A DNA stretch of 64,000 nt. It comes from Hypomesus transpacificus. Lineage: Eukaryota; Chordata; Actinopteri; Osmeriformes; Osmeridae. A model generated the notes under the pieces. The model was given only the letters and a program-made list of their open reading frames with translations, searched no databases and was not told the DNA's origin. The stretch covers positions 1-64,000 of the forward strand of contig NW_025813769.1 of the NCBI RefSeq assembly GCF_021917145.1, given 5' to 3'. This document shows, in pieces, positions 43,350-54,089 of the stretch. Numbering within the stretch: the first letter of the stretch is position 1; each line of letters opens with the position of its first letter. The position numbers were made by a program, and so were the translations under genes.

Positions 43350-46300
43350 GAGAAAGGAGAGAAGAGGGGTTACATTTTGAGAGACTTGTAAATATGGACA
43401 CAAACAATAGAAAATTAATATCCACCAACCATATCCATTGTCAGATGACTAAAGGGACACACACACACAAACATGCAGAGACTCACTGGTGAAATAACCA
43501 TTGCGGTGGGCATAGAAGCCTCCAATTCCACAGATGGCGACCAAGCATATCACCACGACTGCAGCTACGACCGCTGGGATGTTAACATCATCTGAGAAAA
43601 GAAGATGCACAAAATCTGAAATGTGGGCATACCAAGACACTCACTCCACCTAAAAAATTCGAAAACAAAACACACACCCTCACACAGTCACATACACAGA
43701 CCTATCGTCATGCGTTTTCCCTCACACATCTTGGATGGGCCCACTCCATTTGAGGCCTGACAACTGTACTGTCCAGTGTCTGTCCTGGACACCGTCCTAA
43801 ACTCCTGAATGGAGAAGCGAGAAAAGAGGGTTATATATTTCATTTACATTTCATTTAGTCATTTAGCAGACACTCTCATACAGAGCGACTTACAGTAAGT
43901 ACAGGGAAATTCCCCCAGAGGCAAGTAGGGTGAAGTGCCTTGCCCAAGGACAACGTCATTTTACACGGTCGAGAATCGAACCGGCAACCTTCTGATTAAT
44001 GGCCCGATTCCATAACCGCTCAGCCATTTGACAACCTATAGAATAACACCCCCAAAAATGTGCAGGATGTGTTGAAACTACTTGTTCAGGGTGCCTTCTC
44101 TCACCAGGATGCCTGTCATAGGGTTGATTTTGTAGGTGGCGTTGGCTAAGTGGGAGGGAACCAGGGGCTGGTCATCCTTGTACCAGGAGTAGGTGGCAGG
44201 GGGGATACTCTGACGGTCCCTACAGCGCAGCTGCACCACAGAGCCCGTCAGCGCTGAGCTGGGGATGTCACAGGACGGGGTGTGCGGGGGCACTGTGGGA
44301 CAAACACACACACACCAGGATAGTATCAGATAAAGGGACAAACAAATAGTTCCTACTGCAAGTACAGCAAATCATCCAAGACTAGAAGTGCAACAGTTCT
44401 AACAGTATTTCAGTGGTGTGAAGAGCCAAGGAACGGTTTGGATTTTAACCAGACACAATGCAACAATACTCCTATCAACACTATAGTACATAGTTAAATA
44501 GGAGAATGTTACAATATCATCAAATCTAAGTGCAACATCTTAATCAACAGTTACAATTGTCAGTCAACATAAGACAGCCGTTTCAATGCAGGGAGGAACA
44601 AATAGACAGGCAGACAAGCAGACAGACAAACCGACAAGCAGGCAGACAGTGAATAGGCAGACAGACAGCCGTACCCAGAACTTTGAGGGTGATGTTGGTC
44701 TCTCCCAGGGTCAAAGTGTCTAAAGGGGCGCTGATCTCACAGCGATATTGGCCGGCGTCTTTCTGGCTCACCCGCCTCAGTGTCACCGTTGCCCCCTCAA
44801 TCTTCGCTCGGCCGGCAAAGTTTCCTGGGAAGCACGACGCAAGCGGATGAAGACAAAAAAAGATCCTTCTTCCTGATAAACACGTACTGATGTATCTTAA
44901 ATCAAGGCATGTGGGGGGAGAGAGAGTGACAGGGAGGGAGAGGGAGAGAGAGTTATTGGGAGGGAAGAGGAGAGAGAAAGATCATACCTCTGAAGTCGCC
45001 TTCAAAGTAGACAAATGACACGTCCGTGTCTTTCTTCTTCCACTCGATGCGCGGGTTCTGCTCTTTCTCAGTCTTGAACTCGCACGAGAGAATGGCATCT
45101 GCATGCGTGCAGACAGGCCGACAGAATGTGTGGGAGAATTAGAGAAAGACGTTGTAAATACACAATAGAATGACACTGGGAAGGGATAGATCAGTGGCTC
45201 TCTACCCTGGTCCTCAGAACCCCTTGTACACTGCATGATGATTCCCTCTTCCAACACACCTGATTCAAATGAAGGGGTCGTTATCTAGCTCCGCAGAAGC
45301 CTGGCAACAACCATTCATTTGAATCAGGTGTGTTGAAGCAGGGGGAATACCTAAAACAAGCAGGCAAGGGGGTCCCGAGGACCGGGGTTGAGAACCACTG
45401 GGATAGATGATGGATGGGGTGACCATCTTACCTGCACCTTCACGGACCTCCACCTTGGGCCGGCTGGTAAACACAGTCACAGGAATGGTGGGTGGGCCTG
45501 TAAAACAGATTAGGGAGAACGACAGTGAGATTCTCTTTGCCTGCAGTACCGCTGTCATCCATGAGGGGGCAGAGGAATCGTAACACATGATGAAGACAGG
45601 CACTTAGCGGGTGTGAGAGAGGCTTCCCTGTATGCGGCCTCAGATGACGAAGGGATTATCAAAAGGTGTAATCCTAGGAGTTAGCCAGCGTCCGTATGTA
45701 GATTGAAGGGATGTGTAAGGAGAAGTTTAGTGGGTCTAATTTGAGCTGGCATGTAGTTGATGGCCTCTGATTGGCATTGAAACGTATTTCTGGCGTTCAA
45801 AGGCTGCCATTGATTCCTGTTATCTTGACAGGAACAGGAAACAGATGCAACCCTTCCTGCAAGCTGATTGGTGAGGCGGTCAGGATTATTGTTTTGTCAG
45901 CCTGCTTCTGTTGGCAAGTCGCCTTGGGAAACGCCTATTCTTCATGAGTAAACTCTGAGATCTTTCGATGGTTCATGTGTGAATGCAAAAAGGAACACAT
46001 GCAACACATGAATACACTGCCTTTGATTGTACACTTCATGTTTCCGAAGATAACATTTACATTTGTTTCATTGAACACCAAGATGTACAGTGTACTTAGC
46101 AACCCTTGATTAGACATAATCGTAAACAAAATCAGTGTAGTCTTGTTAACCTATACATTGTTGGGCAACATCCCTTGGGTTGCTTAACAAACAAGGTGTT
46201 TGCGCTTGGCACACAGCTAAGCCATCAGTTTATCAAGATTATCAGAGGACACCTCATCCCTATGAAGCACTTAGGTCAGTTGCCAAACACCAGCCCTCAG

Positions 46301-46946
46301 AGCTGGCAGTGAGCTAGCTCCCTCTTTGATTGGGCCTTGTTTGGTCTCTGCTTCCTGTGTGATTCTATTAGCAGACCAGTGTAGGGAGCAGATAGAGAGT
46401 GGAAGGTCAAGGGACTGGCTTTAGTCATTGTCCTGCTGTGGTTGTGGCTGTGGCTGCCGGAGGGCAGATCTTTAGAGGAACGGTGGAAGTCAACACAATA
46501 GCGGTGGAGCAAAACACAGGAAGCGTGTGGAGACCACAGGAAGGAGACTATTATGGGTGGCCATGACAGGGCTTACTGTAAGCTAGGCCCAATATTTCCG
46601 CTATGTCCACAATACCATGAGACCTAATGAATCGAGCTCAGCACGCGTTGACGCGTGCAAATACATCAAGCTGGACTGAAGTATACATTGACCTCTTCTC
46701 CGAAACTTACTTTGACATTGTAACAGCATCTTTTTTTGGCCTTGCTTTCACACCCCCGCAGACATTTCAATACCGTCCAAGATAATAGCAGCGTCATGTT
46801 TTGGGGTCCCTATCCTGCTTGCCTGCGTGTGTTGTTTTGTGTGAGTAACGAGGTTATCAGTGCAGCTGGTGTAGGGAGTGTGGCCTTGCAGCAAGCGCCT
46901 AGACATACTTTTCTAAGAGCCTTTGTTTTTCTAAATGGATGAACAC

Positions 46947-47014
<68 letters not shown>

Positions 47015-47204
47015 GGGTAGGGAGAAAGACAAATAGAGAGATAGAGAGGGAGAGGAGGGAGGGAGGCGAGGGCGAGAGAAAGTAATGGAGGAAGATGGAA
47101 GAAGAAAGAAGGCTCCTATTGGGAGACGTGGATGGTACTGAGAGAAAGAGGACGAGACAGAAAAGTGAAAGAAAGAAAAAAAGTGAATGAGAGAGAGAGA
47201 GAGA

Positions 47205-47271
<67 letters not shown>

Positions 47272-49730
47272 ATATATTCTATGACGGCAGCATCCCGTTG
47301 CATTGAAGAAACTTGTCACAGCGTATCAGCCGTAGTGAGCGACACCTCGCTGAGGGTTGTCTCTTAGAGGTAGCGGAGATGCAGCGACCTGACACAGGGC
47401 CCACACTTCTCAGCCTGGTGTCTACCTGTCTGTCTGCTGCCTGCTGCTCTGCCTGAACCAACTGACCTGTCTGAACTGTCTCACACACGCTCACTCACAC
47501 ACACCACCAACACACAGCACACACGCCTTAAACACACAAAAACACACGCACGCACACCGTGATTTCAACGACGCATGCCCAGCCTGATGTCACAAACGTA
47601 CACACACATATACCGTGACTACACAGACAAACACAGACACAAAGGCTAACACATCTGTCACACACTGTAGACTTCACCGTGCATACTCACAGAGGTCCGG
47701 CCCCAAAACAGAACTTCCACAGCAGAATCAGAAAGGGTTTTATTCGCCATGAAAGTTTGCACACACAAGGAATTTACTTTGGCAGGAAGGTGCATACATT
47801 CGAAGTATACTAAAGGTACAAAGTCTATTTTATACTAAGGGGCTAAAGTAGTTGGACTTTGTACCTTTAGTATAGTTAGACTTGTACACCACATGCGCGC
47901 ACACACACTCAGTCTTGCATGTGTTCACTCACTCGGACTGTTCTGGGAGCTTTAAATAATGGTCCACCTGCAGCGATCTCACACAAAGTCTGTGGACATT
48001 CAAAGGCATACATCTACAGAAGAGACAGCCAGCACAGAATCCAGGGACAGAGAAAGGACAGTTTGTGTGTGTGTGTGTGAAGGGGGTGTGGGTATGTGTG
48101 TTCCCCCCCCTCGAGAACAAAGCCTCTCTGTATCAGTGTAACCCTGCACTCCACTGTGTGCAACAGCTGGCCTCGTCAAGCCCTGGGGGTAAGGGGTCCA
48201 ACAGGGAGCCCCACCCTGGCGTACATACCCCGAAACCACAACAGCCGCTAGACACACTACCTTCCCAGCTGTATGAAATAATCCCTGCTATCTAATATTA
48301 CACAGGCTTCAATCGTGTTTTTGCACAAACACACCAACTCATAACAGTGAATAGGATAACTGTAACCCTATCTGGCTATGCTTCCTGATCCAGATTAGGA
48401 TGATTCATATCATACTGCCTAATCCAGGGTTCCCACACCTTGTTCCACATCCAATTCTGTGACTTTTAAGGGTCGTTTTCCTCAAATTCAAGGAGTCAAC
48501 ATTGCGTGTTTTGCTGCACAAATGGCAGGTGGTTATCTCCCACTGGGAAAGTTTTATGGCAGAGTCTGTTATGTCTGTAGGTCTGATACCATGGCTGTGG
48601 CCACTTTGTCCAAAGAACTGATAACCCAATCTGTGACATTGGAATGTAAAGTCACAGTAAACATAATATGAAAGTTACTTGACGGGACAGGAGTGGATTA
48701 GATGTACTGAGTTATGCGAGTGGAAGAGTTATCTTCACACATTTGAGATTAATCAGGACTTGAAGTTAGGGAACTGCATACCCACCATTAACCAATAACT
48801 TCTACTGTATAATATAGGCCATACTGTATATCTCAATTGTGGATTCAAGTACTGAAAACAGATCCTGTTTTTCACTTATTCATGAAAAAGGTCTTATTTT
48901 ACCTTTCTAGATTTCACAAACTTGAAAGGATTTTCAAGACTTGTGGAGACCTGCTATCCTGATGAGCAGAAACTGTATAGCAGGTTCCATGACCATGGAG
49001 CAGAGCAGAAGGAGCTGCCTAAGATAGATCCATAAGTCTGGTCTAGGACGACCGCAGAACCACACCGCTGCAGCCTCCGGGACAGGCGGGAGCCAACATG
49101 AACACTGGTATCAAGCACCAGGACGGGAACACAGCCTGGGTCCTGTGGACCACATCTAATCAGGACTGGAACAGTTCAGACGGACCGGCAGTAGGCTGCC
49201 CTGGTCTGCCGTGTCTGCGGCCCTTCCCAGAGCAGTGTGTTGATTCCAGGCAGGCCAGCCTGCTAGCAGGGCTGGGGCTGGGGGGCTGGGGGCACACCCT
49301 GGGTCTCCTCGACTGGACAGCGGCCAACTACCACTCAACACCACCCGCTGTGGTCCCCCCTCTCAGATTCACAGTGGAACATACTTTCATGACTGGCCAC
49401 TCACGGGATGAGGATTAGATGTGAAGATCTATAAATCTACAGGAACAAACTATGGAAGATATCCTCCTAATATTGCTGTTTACGTAGCCAAGCTGACAGT
49501 ACTTTGAAAACAGCTATGATCATAACAATACAATGAATGATTAATTAGGTGGACATCCATCATCTCTTTAAACACACACACACAGTCAGACAAAGCTTCA
49601 TGTAATTTACAAAAGGGTAGAAAGCATCGCAAACCTATGATATATTTAAGTCCTCGTTGACGGAATACGGCTACTTACACTGTATAATTAAGATGACAAT
49701 AGACAGCAACAGTGACGCTTTCTCCATCAT
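42080..49730 (-). CDS. jam2: jam2, junctional adhesion molecule B (10 exons, 286 aa)
   Basis: Immunoglobulin-superfamily adhesion protein of cell junctions; JAM-B pairs with JAM-C in heart, germ cells and fish myoblast fusion. Minus-strand exons in order: 49730-49679, 45497-45432, 45098-44988, 44824-44675, 44292-44105, 43804-43702, 43591-43487, 43287-43275, 42388-42355, 42118-42080 (861 nt, in frame). Signal peptide MMEKASLLLSIVILIIQC; V-type Ig domain with the dimer motif RIE in RIEWKKKD and cysteines in AILSCEF and YRCEIS; second Ig domain with LRCRD and QYSCQAS; membrane segment IPAVVAAVVVICLVAICGIG; cytoplasmic tail NPNYSAPPQN and C-terminal QSFML, a type II PDZ ligand (human ends SFII). 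A second Met follows the first directly. Exon 8 is only 13 nt. Human JAM2 is 298 aa. Confidence 0.93.
43275..43287 (-). other. 13-nt microexon of jam2 (exon 8)
   Basis: On the minus strand: CACTCCAG|GGCAAAAAGGACG|GTAAGC. Including it joins ...YFT to RQKGR then PNPNYSAPPQ and keeps the frame to the conserved C-terminus. Leaving it out shifts the frame by one base. Its acceptor sits against a long CT array. Confidence 0.8.
43291..43346. repeat. GA/CT microsatellite acting as jam2 exon 8 pyrimidine tract
   Basis: More than 50 bases of nearly pure GA on the plus strand, read as CT by the minus-strand jam2 transcript. It ends at the CACTCCAG acceptor of the microexon. Confidence 0.9.
43841..44034 (-). 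mobile_element. tRNA-derived SINE in jam2 intron 5
   Basis: On the minus strand the head has A box TGGCTGAGCGG (44025-44015) and B box GGTTCGATTC (43982-43973) at tRNA spacing. A body with AGTCGCTCTGTATGAGAGTG and a 3' end rich in AAATG follow. From memory, the plus-strand motif TAGTCATTTAGCAGACACTC is widespread in teleost genomes. Exact ends and target duplication were not resolved. Confidence 0.75.
45192..45400. mobile_element. Palindromic hAT-type MITE in jam2 intron 2, 209 bp
   Basis: Ends CAGTGG...CCACTG with an exact 8-bp target duplication GGATAGAT at 45184-45191 and 45401-45408. Internal arms at 45253-45273 and 45314-45334 are perfect 21-base inverted repeats containing CACACCTGATTCAAATGA, so the element folds into a near-complete hairpin. 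No coding capacity. Confidence 0.85.
47721..47874. repeat. Dispersed teleost-type repeat ending in a 20-bp perfect inverted repeat
   Basis: The first part (AGAATCAGAAAGGGTTTTAT, then GGAATTTACTTTGGCAGGAA) resembles a short interspersed sequence I recall from other fish genomes, family not certain. It runs into arms 47806-47825 (TATACTAAAGGTACAAAGTC) and 47855-47874, exact reverse complements with a 29-base loop. Confidence 0.55.
48425..48955. mobile_element. Degenerate hAT-like element (candidate)
   Basis: The left end CAGGGTTCCCACACCTTG matches a terminus I recall as common among fish non-autonomous hAT elements. The right region (TTTTCAAGACTTGTGGAGAC) is a loose inverse of it. I found no target duplication, so limits are approximate. 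Confidence 0.35.
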
Positions 49731-51384
49731 CAATTCCTGATGTAAAAAATATACGTCCTTCCTCGAAAGGAGAGTTTCTTCTCAACCTTCGCGCCTATTC
49801 TTGCACTTATTCACAACTCCAAAATCCAATTAATAATCGAAATTATTTTCCAACGCGGGGCATTCCAATCGAGGTCGCACTTTAAGACTCTTTTGGAAAC
49901 TATTAAGCGCTCCGGCCACGACGTAGTTAGAAGCAGCGTGGGTCTCCCAACCTCCTCAGGTCTCCTCTTAGTAATTACACTGTGGTTTCGGCTCTTCGAT
50001 GTCCTGCTGTCGCGATCGGAGAAGGTTCTTGGATGAGTGGAAGGGAGGGGTGGGGGAAAGGTACTAACCATGGCATGTGAAGAGCGCGGCGCTGTGTTCA
50101 AGACGCGCACTACACTTGTGCACTCATGCGCTCAACCAATGCCGCCCCAGCTCACTCTCTGGCAACATCGAACGTAACTACTGAATTAACACTTAGATAA
50201 CACTTGTTTGTCTTGCTTTACTGAATAATAGGTTAAGGCAAGGGAAGTGACTCCTGTGGGTAGGTGTGACTTTGGTGGTTTACAAAAATTGACAATAGCT
50301 CACAATGGTGTAATTAGATTTGACTGAGACAATAGAAGTCGTATTGAAAGCAATTCAAACAACCCCGAAGTTAACTAACCATAGCTAAATCTGAGGTATT
50401 TTTTCCGTTTATCTGCCTTTGCTATTTTAACCCCGATTAAATGTCAAATGTTCAGTAATACCCCATTTTAAGAGTCCCTCTCAATTTAATGAGTATGAAA
50501 AAAGGTGACCTTTGTTTTAAAAGTCCAAAACATTTAAAACTCAATAACTTCTGAAGATTTTCCAAACATTTCTCCCAATCATGTTCTACAATTGCCAGGA
50601 ATTCTTGGCTATGGTGCAAACATTTCAATTGCTGTATGGTGGGGACACATGGGTGGGCATATGTCTTTGGGTGTGTCACACTCACACTCACACTCACACT
50701 CACACACGCACACACACACACACTGTGAGTGTCAAAGTGGGGTGTATATGAGTATGGCCAACAGCTGTGAAGTCACAAACTTTCGACCTTGAGTCTCTCT
50801 AGGTTTCTCCTCCTCTCTTCAGGGAAGCGTCACCATCCTTCATCCATAAAGGGCCAGGTCAACGTGTGGTCCGTGAAACAATTACAAAGAACATCCTTAA
50901 AATGATATACATCTGAAAATGATACCTTACCTCAGTTTGTCAACTGACCAGGTAGTTCTGACTAATCTAGTTCACTTTCTCACCCTCCCCTCCCCACACA
51001 CAGCACCTGTCTGAAAGTGACAGACACAGCAGCTGCTCTATCCTGACAGTCAGCCTCCACACACCACCGCCTTTGTCTCGGGGCAAACTGCTGACTGTTA
51101 AATACACACACCCCCACCCATACACCACTTTGACTTACATGTTGTCAGCTGAGCAGTTAAAGACCCATGCAAGGACACCTTACAGTAAAAGCACATTATT
51201 ATACTTCACTCACTGGACACAGTGTCTGTCACAAACAAGCAGAGAAGTTATCCAATTGTGCTTTCAAATTGAAAACCAAGTAAATGTTAAATGGATCATA
51301 CACTTCACAATCAGCACATATATATATATATATATCATACACACATAAAAATTTGTCAATAATGAGTTGAAACATTAGTTTACA
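49731..51384. other. jam2 upstream region and jam2-mrpl39 interval
   Basis: No gene was found. The first 400 bases are the likely jam2 promoter and 5' UTR, moderately GC-rich near 49840-50160. Further on are a CA array at about 50676-50722 and an AT array at about 51318-51335. Confidence 0.5.
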
Positions 51385-51390
51385 TTTATT
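51385..51390 (-). promoter_or_regulatory. mrpl39 polyadenylation signal
   Basis: TTTATT on the plus strand reads AATAAA on the minus strand, 57 bases past the mrpl39 stop codon. Confidence 0.6.
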
Positions 51391-51446
51391 GAACAAATAT
51401 AACAAAGATAATGCAAGTATGTATGTATAATGTGCAGAGTTATGTT

Positions 51447-54089
51447 TTAGTTGTTGGCTGCTGGGGTGGGAGTCTCAGCGGCAGGGGGAGGAGTCACAGC
51501 AGAAGGGGGTGGGGACAGCGTATCTGGAGCTGCTTCATTGGTTGATTCTGTAGGCACTTTAAGCTACGGGGAGAATAAACCAGTGAGATTACAATATCAA
51601 CTCCAGTTATGGTTGAGACAATTCTGAACATCTGTGCAAGGATACCTTACCAGTTTCTCAGCCCGACTTCTAAGCTTCCTCCAGACTGTGTGATGAGCCT
51701 TTGAGGGGAGGGGAACCGAACAGGGAATTATTCTCTGACAGAAAGATCCACACATAAAGGGGACATATAGCTCAATGTCTGCACCTAAACAGGTGTGTTG
51801 TTGTACCTGTAGCTGTAGGGGCAGCGAGAGCCCCTGCACACGGCGCTGGAGACCCCAGGGACCCTTTCCCAGAGTGTGAACGGCTGTCACCTCGTACTGG
51901 GAGCAAAGACCTGTCCTCGCCACTAGAGGGCCCCCGGTCAACAGCACATGGTCCCCACACCTAGAAGACAGACAGTGGGTCAATACAGGTTGGTCTTAGG
52001 AGCAGTAGCGGCTTTGGGCACGAGCGCGGGGGGGGGGGGGGGGGGGGGGGGCAATTTCCCAAGTGCATCAAATTAAATGAAACCTCCTGCTGTCCTTGAG
52101 ATTCAAACGCACTACCAGCAGAGGGTGCCAACCGCGACACGTCATATGTCCACGTTCCCCGGGGGGGGCGCAAACCACAAACTTGCCCCTTGCCCCGGGG
52201 TGCCAAATGTGCTAGGACTGCCACTGCTTAGGAGCATGGAGAAGTTTCTGTGTGTGTTGTGCGAGTGTGTAACAGACCTAGAATGTCTGTTGAAGTATCC
52301 ATTTGTGTGGGTGTGTCTGGCTCTCTCACCTGTAGAGTGTCACTGTGCCTCTATCGCTCTGCGCTGCCTTCTCCTCCACCTCCTTCTGTTTACACCTGCA
52401 CACACACACACACACTTATTAGAAGACTGCACTCACATCATTTCTGTAGAGAAAAAAAACGGAGAGAAACTGAGAGAGAAAGGGAAGGAGGGTACCTGCT
52501 GTGGGAGAAAACCTCCAGGGCTACAGAGGGCGCCACCTCCAGAGGTTCCCAGGGCAGGTCCCGGTGGATCATCTGCTGGACTCCCCGGGTCAGGGACCTC
52601 AGAGACTCCTGGGGGGCAGATCAGACCAGACCGTGTCTACAAGACATCCGAAAAACGGCACCGACACCAAAGGACAAAACATGGATGAAACGGCCCCCGC
52701 GTACCTCAGAGGGTTCCCATGAGTCTAACTGTGGATCCAGCACCACATCACAACAGAACGCTCCTGCCGTCACTGTGGAGAGAGATGGAGACAGGGAAGC
52801 GTGAGGGACAAACACTGCTGCATAATATGCCAGGTATATCAAATGTTTACTCAAGTATTCAGACCTGTGTGTGTGTGTGTGTGTGTGCGTGTGTATGTGG
52901 GTCCAAGGACATTACCTGGCACCTCTAGGATTGGGAGCAGCTCCACCGTGAAGTCTTCCTTAAAGGCATCCTCCAGCACCTGGCCCAGCAGGCTTGCACA
53001 TGACCTCCAGTACGCCTGGCCAACAGGAAGGGGAGGGAAGACTTACAGAGCAGCCAGGCACATCAGTTAAACCAGACCGTCTTAACTTGGTACAGTGTCT
53101 GGTATCACATGGGTTGTCCACCATCGCGAGAGACAGGTAGATACCTGACACTGAGTTTGACAGACAGGACAGTGGCAGCCAGTACCTGGTTGACCAGCTG
53201 GGGGTCAGAGTCTTTGAAGGTGAGCAGGGAGAGGGAGCAGGACTGGGTGAGGGGCTGGTGCAGGGGCCAGGGCTCCCCATCCACTAGCGCCAGGGCAGAG
53301 TTGGTGACATGCCACTCAGTCAAATCTGAGAGGAATAAAGAGCCAGTCATTGACTTATTCAGACAAAGACAAAATCTGAAGACCAATCCCTTCTGCGCAC
53401 ACGCACACAATTTAGTTTACTGAACTTACGGCGTGCACAACTGTGTGGAGTGGACATTCCCTTGTTCATGACGAGCAGGGTCCCTTGCAGACCTTGTCCT
53501 TGCAGGGTCACCTCTATCTTCTCCGTGCGTGGATACAGGGCGCGTTGCCGAGCCTGTTCACGGGAGAACACCGCGCTGCGCTGTACTCGCAAGTCGGTGG
53601 CCAATGGACGGACAGCCGCTACGCTGGACGCCAGACCTGAAAGATGCCAGGAAGGAATACGCGATTAGAGGGTTACTCTCAACGTTTCAAGCAGTTTGAG
53701 CTAACTGCCCACCCGTCCAAAAAATACTAGTTAACGCTTCTGTTCCCAGTTGTTCTCACACCTGACTGGAGAATGACAATTAATACAGGCTTTAAACCAC
53801 CTAGTATGTCCTAGCTAGCTAGCTAGCTAGCTAAAAACATTTTGTCAACGTTTACTAGCCAAGTTCACATTTAGAATTAGACACACCATCGACCACATCT
53901 CACAATTTAAACATATTTATAGATGTGTATGACATTAAAACAAGGAAACCCCAAGGTCACACAGGGAATATCAGAGCTAGCTCGGTTTCTTTGGCTGGCT
54001 AGCTCTTAGCTGTCATTGCAGTTCTGCAGAAAAGGGATGGTGTACTTACGGCGCAATAGAAGTTGACACATGGTCCTCCTACACGACAT
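51447..54089 (-). CDS. mrpl39: mrpl39, mitochondrial large ribosomal subunit protein mL39 (10 exons, 350 aa)
   Basis: Nuclear-encoded protein of the 39S mitochondrial ribosomal subunit; its fold resembles threonyl-tRNA synthetase N-terminal domains. Minus-strand exons in order: 54089-54050, 53636-53430, 53325-53186, 53015-52916, 52772-52705, 52608-52496, 52395-52330, 51960-51807, 51698-51651, 51563-51447 (1053 nt, in frame). The N-terminus (MSCRRTMCQLLLRRLASSV) is basic and suits mitochondrial import. Conserved blocks: PRTEKIEVTLQ, VMNKGMSTPHSCA, LALVDGEPW, LLTFKDSDP, YWRSCA, AGAFCCDVVLDPQLD, IHRDLPWEPLEV, LCSQYEVTAVH and VWRKLRSRAE. These align with human MRPL39 (338 aa). The last exon adds a Pro/Ala/Thr-rich tail unlike the human end. 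An hAT-type MITE lies in the intron at 51961-52329. Confidence 0.95.
52003..52226. mobile_element. hAT-type MITE in an mrpl39 intron, 224 bp
   Basis: Begins CAGTAGCGGC and ends (inverse) CAGTGGCAGT, flanked by an exact 8-bp target duplication CTTAGGAG at 51995-52002 and 52227-52234. The interior has a 24-base G run (52028-52051) and no coding capacity. Confidence 0.8.
53811..53834. repeat. Short AGCT tetranucleotide repeat
   Basis: About six AGCT units in mrpl39 intron 1. Each unit is self-complementary, so the tract can fold on itself. Confidence 0.85.

Larger units (their letters stand above)
45498..49678 (-). other. jam2 intron 1 (4.2 kb)
   Basis: No additional exon is supported. It contains GA arrays at about 46950-47005 and 47189-47269, a dispersed repeat with a 20-bp inverted repeat at 47721-47874, CA-rich sequence at about 47485-47640, and a degenerate hAT-like candidate at about 48425-48955. 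Confidence 0.65.

Noticed and set aside
49098-49418. Plus-strand open frame of 106 codons in jam2 intron 1
   Set aside because: No recognisable domain, no splice context, no neighbouring exon and ordinary intron composition.
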